From Neofusicoccum parvum (taxonomy: Eukaryota > Ascomycota > Dothideomycetes > Botryosphaeriales > Botryosphaeriaceae): 64,000 nt of DNA. Made by a program: the position numbers and the translations under genes. A model generated the notes under the pieces. The model was not told the DNA's origin and did not search any database. It saw only the letters and a program-made list of their open reading frames with translations. The number at the start of each line of letters is the position of its first letter. Position 1 is the first letter of the stretch. Below, piece by piece: positions 29,478-40,044 of the stretch. The DNA lies in contig CP087213.1 in the NCBI GenBank assembly GCA_020912385.1, positions 248,001-312,000 of the forward strand. The letters are read 5' to 3'.

Positions 29478-30309
29478 GGGTGCTGGTTGTATTGGGAGTT
29501 GTCAGGGGAGATGAGGAGGGTGTGGAGGGCGCAGTGGTGTTGGAAAGGAGGAGGGGGATGTGATGAGGAGCTCTGGCAAGCAGAGCAGGCTGAGGACCGT
29601 ATGTTATGCTAGCTTTGCTTGATCTGAAGCTCGGAGGCGGAGTCAAGGAGGTTATGGAAAGGATGTTGGTGTGTGAAAGATGGGTCGTATTTTATGCCGC
29701 TGAGAAAGGAGACACGAAAGAAGAGCAGAAGGTACACCCTGAAACCTCGTAAAATGTGATCTGTGAGCTTCGTTGTGGGTTCTCCTTTGTTTTGACTTGC
29801 CGTGACCAACAACTGAGCAACGATATCTCCACACCTGACGATGAGAAACAAGTGACCACGTTCGAACTTGTCCACTACGCTGTGCTAGCGCATTTACTGT
29901 GCAGGTTGATTTGTTCATTTCGTGTCCGCATGTCGACCTTTGCGACCAACCAAAAACATTGGGAGTCGAATTGCCAACGAGAAGGTGCGTTTGCGCATGT
30001 CGTGGCATATCTACAGCACAACACCGAAATCAGCTTTGTTCGGAAACAGCAGATACTTAGCCAAAAGCTTGCAAGCGAATGTGATACGTGCGTGTGTATG
30101 AATCTAAGTCTCGTAAGTCTGGCCAGTGGAAAGGTTAAACTGACGCGTGATGTCTCCGTGCAAGCGAGCCTTTCCAAACAAAGGAACAGCAAGACAGAAG
30201 GAGCTTTTTGTGAAAAGATAATGGATATCTTGAAATTTTCGTAAGCTAATGACATCGTGGAAGTAGAGCAAATGACCACCCGCCAAAGGCCAATCCTTTC
30301 AAAATCCCC
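29478..30309. other. Intergenic between the Gly/Pro-rich gene and CFT2
   Basis: About 830 bp: promoter of the Gly/Pro-rich gene and 3' flank of CFT2. A 162-codon frame on the plus strand (29756-30244) and overlapping minus-strand frames are open here, but none shows a domain, codon pattern or signals of a gene. I see nothing else. Confidence 0.55.
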
Positions 30310-33300
30310 CTACCCACCAGCAACAACAGCTAATCCCTCGTAAATCTTCCTCTTGACGGCGTAGAACGTGCCATCAGGCCGCCCGGGCCCAATCACGCCA
30401 AAGCCGCTGCTTTCCACCTCAATCCTGCCCGTCCCGCTCTTCCTGACGACCACCGAGCCGTTGATCAGCAGTGTGCCCTCGCCACGGAACTCTGCGGCGA
30501 AGCCTGACGATTGCATGATTTTCCGTAGATCAGCGAGTCTCAGATCGCCCACGTGCAGCGGCTGAGCAACGGAGCGCGTTGCAGCTGCCATGCTAGCAGG
30601 AACCACGTCAAGGATGGGTGTGATGTTGACCTCCTTGGTCCCCTCGTTTGAGGAATCTTGTTCGGATGCTTCTTGGCCATCGTCCTTTGCGCCTTTGACT
30701 TTCTTCTTGACGCCGCCGTCGGTTGCTGCGTCGTCCTCTTCAGGCAGTTGTATTTCCAAACGCCCGGTAATCGCCACGACACCAAGGCCTTTCACGTTCT
30801 GCCAGCGCAAACGACGAACGATACCCTGGCTGAGCTTGACGGTCCAAGCGTTTGTATCAACGCTTGCATCAACTGTCAGCCCGATCGTTGGTGTGAAAAC
30901 GTCGACCGCGCTCTCTGTGGTGTCAGCAGCCGCTGCTTCAATGAGCTTCCGGCAATCTGCCGCCAAAGCCAGCGTCTCTTCTTGTTCACCGGCAATCAGA
31001 ATGAGCTTGCGCGGGCGGATCATGGGAATGAGTAGCTGCAGACTTCGCTTGTCGTGAAGGCCTGAGAAGTCCACAAAGGCGATCCTGCATTCTAGTCGTA
31101 TAGTCTCCTTTGAGAAGATCACCTTGGACGGGCCAGCGGGAACCTCTTCAGAAGCTTCGTTGTCAGACTCTCCCGAATCATCGTTCTCGCCCTGTTCGTC
31201 GTTCGTGACGCTACCCTGCACCGAATCGTCTTGTTGCCTGCGGCGTTTGGTGGTGCCGTTGGCCATCTGTCGCTTGTTTGAACCGGATTTTCCAGCCTGG
31301 TCATCCCACTTGCGCTTCTGGCCAACGCCGGAGTCTTTTTGCGCAGAGCCATCACGCATGTCCTGGCCATCAACTTCATCCCGCTCCTCCGCACGTAGGT
31401 ATTCCTCGGGACGAATCAGGTCGCCAAAGTCGTCACCACGCCTTCTCTTGGCAACATAGGGGAACATCTTTTCTCTGCCCTTCTTGCCCCGTATGTCGTA
31501 GTCGTGGACGTTCTTGCGACGAAGTAGGATGTTGATGCCAAGTTCTGCGTCGCTGAGCCCCAGCTTGTTTCGGGCGTGGGTCATTGCGGCCGATATGTTC
31601 AGCGACTTGCCCTGGTGTTCTGTGTCGGACTCCTCTGAGGATTCAGAAGTGGTTGAGGAGCGGTCATCAATCACATCTGCGGACGTCTCCAAAGAAGTTG
31701 CACCATCTGTTTGAAGAGTGTTGTGCAATTGACGCTGTTGTGCAAGGTACTGCTGGTACAGAGGGACCTCGTTGCCTTCCAGCGGCGCTGCCTGAGCCAC
31801 ATCCACAGTGGCCTCGGTGCCGCCCACGTCCTGCATTGAGGCATTCTCGGCTGCCTCCGTCGTAGCGCCGCTCCGCTCAGACCAGAGTTCCCATAGTAAC
31901 CTGCCCAGGCCCTTCTTTGCGTCAGATGGCTGAGATACACGCTCTGTAAGAACAACCAAGTTGCGACCGTCCGTTGCGAGGTTGCGTAAAGCTTCCCTCG
32001 AGAACCCCCATTCCAGCGAGGTGTCACTCGCCAAGATGACTCTAGGTCCACCAACAGAGAGCATGCGGTTGACTTGGGTCCGACGTTCGACTAACCTCAG
32101 GTGCCTGAAGTCAAACGGAGCGCTGGGTTTCTTTGCATCATCCTTTGCATCTTTTGACCTGCCCGAGCCACGCTGGTTCCCGGAGCGTTTATTGTCGTCG
32201 GCACCGTGCCCGCTGCTCGCTGCCTCAAATTCGCGCACAATTCCATCGTCCATCCACTCAAGCATACTCCGCGCGTAGCGCATGGTAGCTCCACAAGTGC
32301 GGCTCGCGAGATACAGAGGGGCATTGGCGAACGACTGAGGGTCTGCGGACCAGCTGTTCTCCAGCAAATATGCCAACTCGAGAATACGGGCACTGGAATC
32401 GGACGGGATTAGGACGGAACCACCTCTCGATACGGTATCCCGAATCATGTCCAGGAGCAATTCATCCCTCTTTTGCCGGCCACCCGCGAGAGCCTCACGC
32501 TCCGCACCTCTGCTACTGCAGACCATGGCAGTGGGACGGCGTAGCTGCTCGATAACCTCAGCACCACCGGCACCAGAGCCACCCAACCAAGCAGCACCCG
32601 AAAGAACATGTTCTCTAGCCTGGTTCCAGTCGACTGCATACACGATTGACTCCAAGCCATGCTGGACGTGCCATATTGTCCCGCCCAGAGTGTGTCCAGC
32701 GCTGTAGGCGGTGATGGTCAAACCGTTCAGAGGCGGCGAGAATGGAGATGGTAGCGGTTGGTGCGGTTGGGAGTATTTGAGCGGATGGATGAGCGAAAAG
32801 TAGTTGGCGATTTCCTCGGTCGTCGGTGGTTGGAGGAGAATGTTGGGATGGTTGCCTCCTTGCAAGGCCGGAAACGAGTACGCAGAATCCGAGAGTGCGG
32901 CTTCGGGAATTATGGAGGAGGCGAGAGGAGTCGAAGTATAGAGGTCCTGGAGGAGCGTCCGGCCGAGAGAGATGACAGGGGTGGTCGCATAGATGGGAAT
33001 GCGAGTGAAGAGAGGGAAGTGCTTGCAGCAGTGGGCGAACGCGCCGAGATGTGCGGTGGTTGCGTGCGTGAGGAGAACCACCGAGAGCGTCGGAATCTGC
33101 CTGCATGCCAACGGGTCAGTCTCAATTCGGCGCGCAAGCAGGCGGCGGAGCAGCGGGTGGAGCTGCAGAGCCGGCTCATCGCACACGCGCTTACCTTTCG
33201 AGCTCTTTGAGCTTCTCGGCATCAAAGCCCTCATCCCAGCCGACGTCGATGAGGATCTTGATGCCTCCGTCAAGCTCGAGCAGCGACTGCGACGCGGGCG

Positions 33301-33340
33301 AGGTCGACTGCGCGCCCAGCAGGGGAGTGAAGTTGAACAT
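30310..33340 (-). CDS. CFT2: Cleavage and polyadenylation specificity factor subunit 2 (CPSF-100 / Cft2)
   Basis: Two exons, 33340-33195 and 33100-30310 (94-bp intron, GTAAGC...ATGCAG); 978 aa. N-terminus MFNFTPLLGA, then LELDGGIKILIDVGWDEGFD. Metallo-beta-lactamase fold with a degenerate metal site: THATTAH (His61, His66) replaces the HxHxDH of the endonuclease CPSF-73, so this is the inactive partner subunit. The beta-CASP region follows, with YSAGHTLGGTIWHV and VLIPSDSSARILELAYLLE. A charged, low-complexity insert spans about 520-705 (Ser/Glu/Asp/Lys/Arg). The C-terminal domain has DLRLADLRKIMQSSGFAAEF and ends GTFYAVKRKIYEGLAVV. The protein is a core component of the nuclear CPF/CPSF complex for pre-mRNA 3'-end formation. 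Its start context and the conserved ELERQIPTLSVVLLTHAT junction support the intron. Confidence 0.93.
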
Positions 33341-36300
33341 GGCTGCAGCGCGGGAGGTGCGCGGGCACACGGATGCAGACTATCAAGCAACGTGCATAGC
33401 AAAGCGGACGACGGCGAAGACGGGAGCGGTGATGGCAAGGCTACTGCTACAGGGTGGTGGAGCCCGCGGCGCGCGCGTGCTGGTGGTGACGGCAGCGCTG
33501 GCTTTGGCGTCGCAGCTGCAAGTCGGACGTCGCGTTTCTTGGGCGGGCCCGTGCGCCGCGCCGTGCAAACAGGACAAACTCGCGCGCCCCGGGGATGAGC
33601 CTGCGCTTCCGCTTTGGGCGTAGGGCGCGTGGAAGTCTGGCTGCGATGTCATTCTCTGGCCTTCTCTAATTCAACTTCCTCCCTCATGCTGACCGGTCGG
33701 CTCCTCGTGCAGCACCAATGGGCTCCGTCGCCGCCCTCCTGTGCCCGCTCTGTCCCTCGGCCGCATTCCCACAGCAGCGCGTCCGACTGCTCCGCCTCGC
33801 CTGCGCGCTTTCTGGGCTGGATGGCTGCTTAACTCCGGCCATTGACGGCGTCGATCCGTCCGGGGCGGACATCCGCATATGAGCGTTCATAAAGTCTAAC
33901 ATGGGTGGCCAAGCGCCTGGTCTGCGCCAGATAAGCGGCCCCTGATGAGATGCACAGCTCCGTCTGAACTGCTCCGCAATTGACCTGTCATGTCCACGGC
34001 ATGCTACAGGGGAACCTCCCGATCGCCGTGTACATGCCGAAAGCCACTGCTGTGCTCTGCAATCGCCCTTTTGCGGAAATAATGGCAAATCTCCTCACAC
34101 CGCTGCCAAAGGGCACCCCGTGTCAGCATCTGCGCCACTTGGCCCCTCTCTTCTCGCTCTTGCTAGCTGCTGCATTGGAGACGGCCTGAAGCGAGCCGTT
34201 GACGTTTCGTGAGGGTGCGCAGGAGCCTGTTCCAGACCGAGCCGTTTTGGGTGGTACCAACCAGCAAACACCTCCAGCCAGTGCCGATGCTGCATGCGAT
34301 CGCGAACAGGGTGCCAGTGCGTCGTGCTCCTGGATCAAGCCCGCCAGCACCGAAGGAGATGGCGCCGTGGTACGTGCTGACCAACCCGTCTGGCGCCTCC
34401 CCGCAGCTTACCACACGGAGCGCCCCTCCGTACTCCTACGTGTACCTCCGGGGGCCACGTTCAAGCCTCGACGATGTTCAGGGTGGATAACCGCAACGGG
34501 AATCTCCATTGTCTCACAGTCAGCCAGATCCTGCTGCGGTTAGCCATGCCGCAATCTGTGTTGCAGCACTGCCAATCTCTCACCGGCCCTGCTGCCTGCA
34601 TGCGATTCTTTAAGCCGGGATGCTACAGGTCACATCTTGTCGTTTTTCTGCCCCAACCACTTTCATTCATCCCTGCAGAGCGCATGGCTAGGACCCAAAG
34701 AAAGGATGGGTCCGGACACTACCATCTTCGAGGTCCATTGCGTCGGTTTCCGTGCATGCTGGCAGCGAAGTCAATTGCGGTCCGCAAACACTCTCCGCAA
34801 AGTGGCCCTGCCAAGCTTCGGATGCTCGGACGGCAGCGTCGCCGACGTTCGGCAGGGCGGCAGAGCGACGCGCGCAATGTGGCTGGAGTCGGTGCCCGCC
34901 GTCAAACCAGGGCAGAGCCGTTTTCGTGTCACCCTTCGCTTGAACCTGGAGTCTGCAAGGAGTCCGACTAGCCACCTCATCTCTCCAGGCCGTCCCACTC
35001 GGGCGCTTTGACAAAGGCCGTCCGCGGAGTGAACATCCGCCTCACGGAGCGGAGCATGTTCCGAAGTGGAGCCAAGCCAATGGACAGCGAACGCCTGCAT
35101 CTTGATATCATAGTCATACCATCTGCCCAGCATCCGCGGGCGACGCCCACGTGCGGGAGCGTTCTGGCTGCAGAGGATTTGCCTCATCGGTCCTTACGTG
35201 CCTTACGGCTCACGCCCCCGCCGGCGCATGTGCGACATCACCAGTCGAGTACGCGTTGATTTGGAAGACGACGGGCGTCCGGTGCTCCCGCAAGCCCGGC
35301 CTGTTTCAAACATTGCACTAGAAGAGGCACCGCGTAGGACGCGTTCAGCCAGACTGATACGGGCGGGCAGTGCGAGGTGGTGGGGAAGTACTCTACGCAT
35401 GTGATATGTGTCTGACAATTGTCGCCACAAGGGGACGGGACAAATTTGGCAAGCAACCGGTTTTGATGGAGCGGCTGCTCAGCCCTCTGCTTTCTGGAAC
35501 AGTCCAGGCCGTAACCAGTCGCGGCGTTATGGGCTACGCTCGCACTAAATAGCAGGGTGGCAGAATGCCAGGCCGAGTGGCTTGTGGCTCTCGGTCCGGC
35601 CGCATGTCAGCCGACTGCGCTTTCACACTCCCATCACACGCCAGCACGCCCGCGACGGCCTCGCTCGTGGGCTACGGAGTTAGTGAGTCCATGTACAGCA
35701 TTGCCCAGGCCCCCCACGGTGGTGGGCTTTAGGGCTGGGCGTAATGGTGAGCAGCGGGCGCTGAGGTGCCTGGGACGGGGCTGCTGATTGGCTTGGGCGG
35801 GAGCACACTATCGACGACCGCGGCGGCGATGTTACACACGATCTCTTGACCTCCAGGCGGGTAGTGCCGGCGTCTGGCTCTGGCGGCGAGGGCAGAAACA
35901 AGCCGTGCGCTCCCCATGATCCCCAGGATCTGCAGCGAGGCGCGGGTGCTTGCTTTTGCTGCGCGGCCACGACGTTGCGGGCGGGCGCGGCGCTTTGCGG
36001 CGGGCTTGAGGGTTCTCGCGGCGCTCACGCGCGCGCCGTGTGCCTGGCTGCCCTGCCGCGGCGCGGTGGTGCTGGGCGTGGTGACGGCACTCACCGGGCA
36101 TGGATGTGCGTGGCGCGCTCAGCAATCCTCCAGCATGGCGATCAGCGCACGGCGGAAAGCTCGCCGGGATGCTGCTGGGCCGGCGGTGCTGGGCACGAGC
36201 GGGTACGCGACGTTAGCCAAAGTCAATGTGCCGCAGCGAGGATCGGCCCTTTTTCGAGCCGTCCGCTGCGGCTGCGGGCGCCAGCCAGAGGCGTCTGCTC

Positions 36301-36943
36301 GTCACGCCGCGCCGCGTTCCCTCAGCGGCCGCGGGCACCGAAGCTTCGCAGCCTCGCTCCGGCGCTGCATAAACCGCACGCTCGCCGCCGCGCGCCGCCC
36401 CCGGCCGCTCCACCCGCACCCACCTTCCAGCGCGTTGGGCGTGGCCGCCTCCCTGAGCGCTGCCCTGAGATCGCAAAGATTGGCGATGCCGCGCGCGCGA
36501 CGCACTCTTATACCCGCGAACCCCACACCGCGCCACCAGCGTCCATCCCACCCTCACCAAGATTGCTCTCCCGGCCCACCTAGCCGCTTTCGGCCCCGAC
36601 CACTGCCCACAGCTCCCTGCCCGCGAACCAGTGCCCCCCGCCTCTGTTTCGCCCGCCCATTTATCACTGGCCGCTGATCCGCCCAAGGTAAGCTGTCCGC
36701 CGACTCGCGCCCTCCACACCTGCTCACGCTCAGTCAGCGCGCCGTCGTCCGATCACACTCCTCCAGCGCTACATAATCCGGTCGCCGCCGACCGCGCGCC
36801 CTCGCCCAGCCCAAGCTCCCGCCGCCAGGTGACGCTCCTGCTCACCCACGAAGGAGATAGCCCGTCTCCTTCGCCTCGCCCGCCGGCCCAGCTCGCATAT
36901 CTGATGCTCACGCCCCGCCGCCCTCCGCTCCAATTCTCCCCAC
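33341..36943. other. 3.6-kb GC-rich region without a recognisable gene
   Basis: Lies between the divergent starts of CFT2 and the zinc-cluster regulator. Short frames are open in several frames on both strands, typical of GC-rich non-coding DNA, and none encodes a recognisable domain. I found no tRNA, 5S rRNA or transposon ends. The right end must contain the promoter and 5' leader of the regulator. Confidence 0.6.
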
Positions 36944-37014
36944 ATGGCCGCCGAAATGTTCGGCCCCCACCCGCCGCAGTACGGCGTCCGCTTCAGCATC
37001 AGCTCCTCGTCTAG
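36904..37014 (+). other. Upstream ORF overlapping the start of the zinc-cluster regulator
   Basis: ATG at 36904 opens a 36-codon frame (MLTPRRPPLQF...) that ends at TAG 37012-37014, past the main ATG at 36944 and in another frame. If this leader is transcribed, ribosomes starting here cannot initiate at the main start except by leaky scanning. Neither ATG has a purine at -3. Confidence 0.45.
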
Positions 37015-38720
37015 CCAGGCCTCGCCCTCGTCGAGCGAATCGCCGCGGACCACCCCGAGCGTGATAGACTTCCAGTACCTGCCGGACCCCAACTCAATCG
37101 ACGGCGTCGTCCCCAAGATCGAGGAGCTCGACGACGACGACGACAGCTCCAAGATCTCGCCCTTGACCGAGGAATCCGCGCCCTCCCCGGACCGCGCTGT
37201 TGTGAAACGACCACGAGGCAGGCCTCGGAAGCACCCCATCGCACAGCCCACCTCCATCACAAAACCCCCCAAGGGCCGGTCCAAGACGGGATGCATAACG
37301 TGCAGGCGGAGGAAGAAGAAGTGTGACGAGACTAAACCAGCATGTAAGGGTTCCGGCGGATGGGCGGTGGCACGGGCCACGGGCTAACGAGCGCAGGCCT
37401 GCATTGCCAGAAGAACAACGTTCATTGCGAGGGCTACCCGCCCAAGGAGTTCTGGAAGAGCGGGAAGCAAAGGACGGGTATGGTATATCGACCAGGGTAG
37501 TCCGTCTTGCGTACTGATGCTTCCCAGTCCCCGCCCGAAGGAGCAGCAGCGTGGTGTCCGTCGGGCTACCTGTGCTTATCGACGGAATTGAGACCGAGAT
37601 TGACCGCAAGTTCTTGGACCACTTCCACTACAACGTCAGCCGCGTGCTGAGCCTGTTCGACGACGTCGGAGGCAATCCGTTCACCAAGATCCTGATTCCC
37701 ATGGCCATCCGGCACCGTGGCCTGATGCACTCGCTGCTGTGTCTTGCCGGCTCGCACGTGCTATTACGGGAAAAGAAGCCCGAGTACGAGAACAGACAGG
37801 CCTACCATTTCGATCACGCCATCCGGAATCTTCGCACGGATGAAAACATGCAACGACGATTTTCCGGCGATGACACCGCCGTTATCGATGACCCTACCGT
37901 CGCACAAACACTGATCCTCTGCCTCAAGTCCGTCACTGCTGGTGAAACAGACGGCTCCTACCGGGCACACATGGATGCCGCAAGGCACTTGATCCAGAAC
38001 CAGCAATCACCCAACAAAGACTTCCAAGCGTTCCTCGTCGAGTTCTTCGTGTACCACGACGTGGCGAACTCAGTGACAGCCACCGACCGGAGAAGTATTC
38101 TGATGATGGATGACTTCCATCTCCCTGATTACATGATCCAACCGGAGGCTGCAACCCTGCTGGGAGTCGTGGACGGGCTGTTCCGGATCATTTCGAATAT
38201 CAGGAAGCTGCGCGACAAGATCAGGCAAAAGCGGAGCCAAGGCATCAGCCCGCCGGTTGATTACGAGATTCTCAATGACGCAGTTGCTATCGACCAAGAG
38301 CTTCGCGAGTGGAGATGTCAACAAGAGGATGAATATCGCTACTACACATCCATGTTGTATCAAGCGTGTACCTGGATCTACCTCCACCGGACAATTAAGC
38401 CATCCAGGCCGGACGAAGGACTGCACGATGCTGTGAACCGGGGTCTCGAGTACCTCTCAAAACTGCCACCGACATCGAACACGCAGAGCGTGCTCTTGAT
38501 GCCGCTGTTCTTGCTGGGGTGCGCGGCCTTTGACCCGGTCCAGCGCAAGCCCATCACGGAGGGATTCGACAGCTTGCAGGCTTACTCAAACCTGGGAAAC
38601 ATTCCGTACGCACGCGAGGTCGTCAACACGGTGTGGGATATGATGGACGCCGGTAACGAGGAGTCGTGGGATTGGGAGACCATCATCGTCAACAAGGGTT
38701 GGGATTTCCTGGTCACTTGA
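36944..38720 (+). CDS. Zn(II)2Cys6 transcription factor with AT-hook
   Basis: Three exons: 36944-37343, 37397-37477, 37528-38720 (introns of 53 and 50 bp); 557 aa. The N-terminus is Ser-rich and acidic (EELDDDDDSSK). An AT-hook KRPRGRPRKHP lies at 88-98. The binuclear zinc cluster has Cys117, 120, 127, 134, 137 and 144 (CITCRRRKKKC...C..C), followed by GYPPKEFW; the first intron falls inside the sixth-cysteine loop and joining the exons restores the cluster exactly. The rest (about 165-557) is the helical fungal-specific regulatory domain (FLDHFHYNVSRVLSLF, MHSLLCLAGSHVL, AQTLILCLKSVTAGE). It should be a nuclear sequence-specific regulator; its targets cannot be inferred. It stands alone between two long non-coding stretches, with no biosynthetic genes beside it. 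Confidence 0.93.
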
Positions 38721-39935
38721 TCGTGCGTCGCCACATCGCATGTCGGAGGTTTCGGTCACACCTCCATTTCATCCTTGCTCGACGCTTCATTGCTACAGCT
38801 TCCATACCTGGCCTTTCTCCCGCGCAAATTATCGCCTATGTTTCCATCATGTGTTTTTTTTTAGGGGGTCGGGTCGTTTCGGCTGGGGTTATATTGCCTT
38901 GTTACAAGTGGGTGGGATACTGGCGTTCTATACCACCGAGAGTCTCACCGGTGCGGGCGGGTTTTTATGTGCGTTCGTTGGGTAGGGACGGGGGAAGGCC
39001 TTCCCCTTGTTGCCGCGCGAAAGACGGGAATCGGACTCACATCATTGGGCGGCAAGTGTGGTTGCAACCACCCACACGTCTTGTTGCATTTGGGCGGAGT
39101 TGGAGAAAACCTGCATTTGTGATAAAGTGGAACTCTTGGTAGCCTTAACTTTTTTGGGAGGTTGACACAGGGCAAAGAGGTATGCACATTGGACGAAAAA
39201 AATTGTTTCTCAGTTTTGGTTCTTTTTCCCCTTCGACTTTTCCTATTGCGATACTCAGGCTTCTTTCTTATTTTCTTTTTCTTACACCTCTCCTGGCTCC
39301 TACCTTCCCCCACCACTGCGCATCCTCTTCTCCTTATTGTTCACATCTTTTTGGGCGTTTTTTTGTCAAGAACAAAAAACGCTGCACGGCTTTTCTATTA
39401 CGTTGGTTCTTGATTCTCTCCATTTCGATCTCCGCTAGGCGCACTGAGTAAAAGCGCCTCTGATGTTTCTTTTTATATCTTGTACAGCAGTATTTTTTAT
39501 GTACGTAGGGTTCCCATCACATTTTCGCCACCATGATACCACTTTTGATCCAGGTGGTCGGCAGGGTGCAAAGCGAGGCAGGGCCGGGCCGGAAGCAAGA
39601 GAGAACGAGAGAGATAGGGAGGGAAGAGAGGGGGGATGAAGGAGAGACGCGAACAAGGCAGTTCATCATGCAACACACTAGCAAGCAATATTTTTCTCTC
39701 CCCCCGTTCTCCCTCTTGCTGTCTTGCCAGCAACAAAACATCCCACACCCCATCTCCATCCCCTTCCTCGCTCAACGGAAAGTGCCCTGCCTCCCCCCGG
39801 CAAAAGGACGAGCGAGGACGGGTCGCGCTCAAGCAACTTACCCGAGTCGCCGGCGAACCATGCGCCACGAGGGTTGGGGCAGGGGCCGGTCTAAACCACT
39901 TGCCTGCCTGGCCTTGGGCCCGGCAGGGAAGACAG

Positions 39936-39959
39936 CTCGACTCGACTCGACTCGACTCA
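39936..39959. repeat. (CTCGA)n pentanucleotide repeat
   Basis: Nearly five tandem copies of CTCGA in non-coding DNA. A simple repeat with no evident gene context. Confidence 0.85.
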
Positions 39960-40015
39960 CCTGAGCAGCGAGCGCGCGAGCGAGCGACAGCACCGCCCGC
40001 CCGCGCACCTGGTCA

Positions 40016-40044
40016 GGGAGCGGGCGGGCGGGCGGGCAGGGGGG
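40016..40044 (+). other. G-rich tract with G-quadruplex potential
   Basis: Consecutive GGGC units with further G-runs on both sides meet the usual pattern of four or more G3 runs with loops of one to three bases. It lies in the long non-coding region. Confidence 0.5.

Noticed and set aside
29756..30244. 162-codon plus-strand frame
   Set aside because: No domain or start context, and antisense frames are equally open; it lies between two well-defined minus-strand genes.
33341..36943. Multiple frames of 70-250 codons upstream of the zinc-cluster regulator
   Set aside because: They overlap in all frames, give biased compositions and lack homology-like motifs. They are best explained by GC-rich non-coding DNA.
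39028..39095. tRNA-like segment (a short pairing of ends and a GTCCGATTCC string on the minus strand)
   Set aside because: Only about 62 nt between the paired ends, the T-loop lacks TTC, and the middle is a simple palindrome, not D and anticodon arms.
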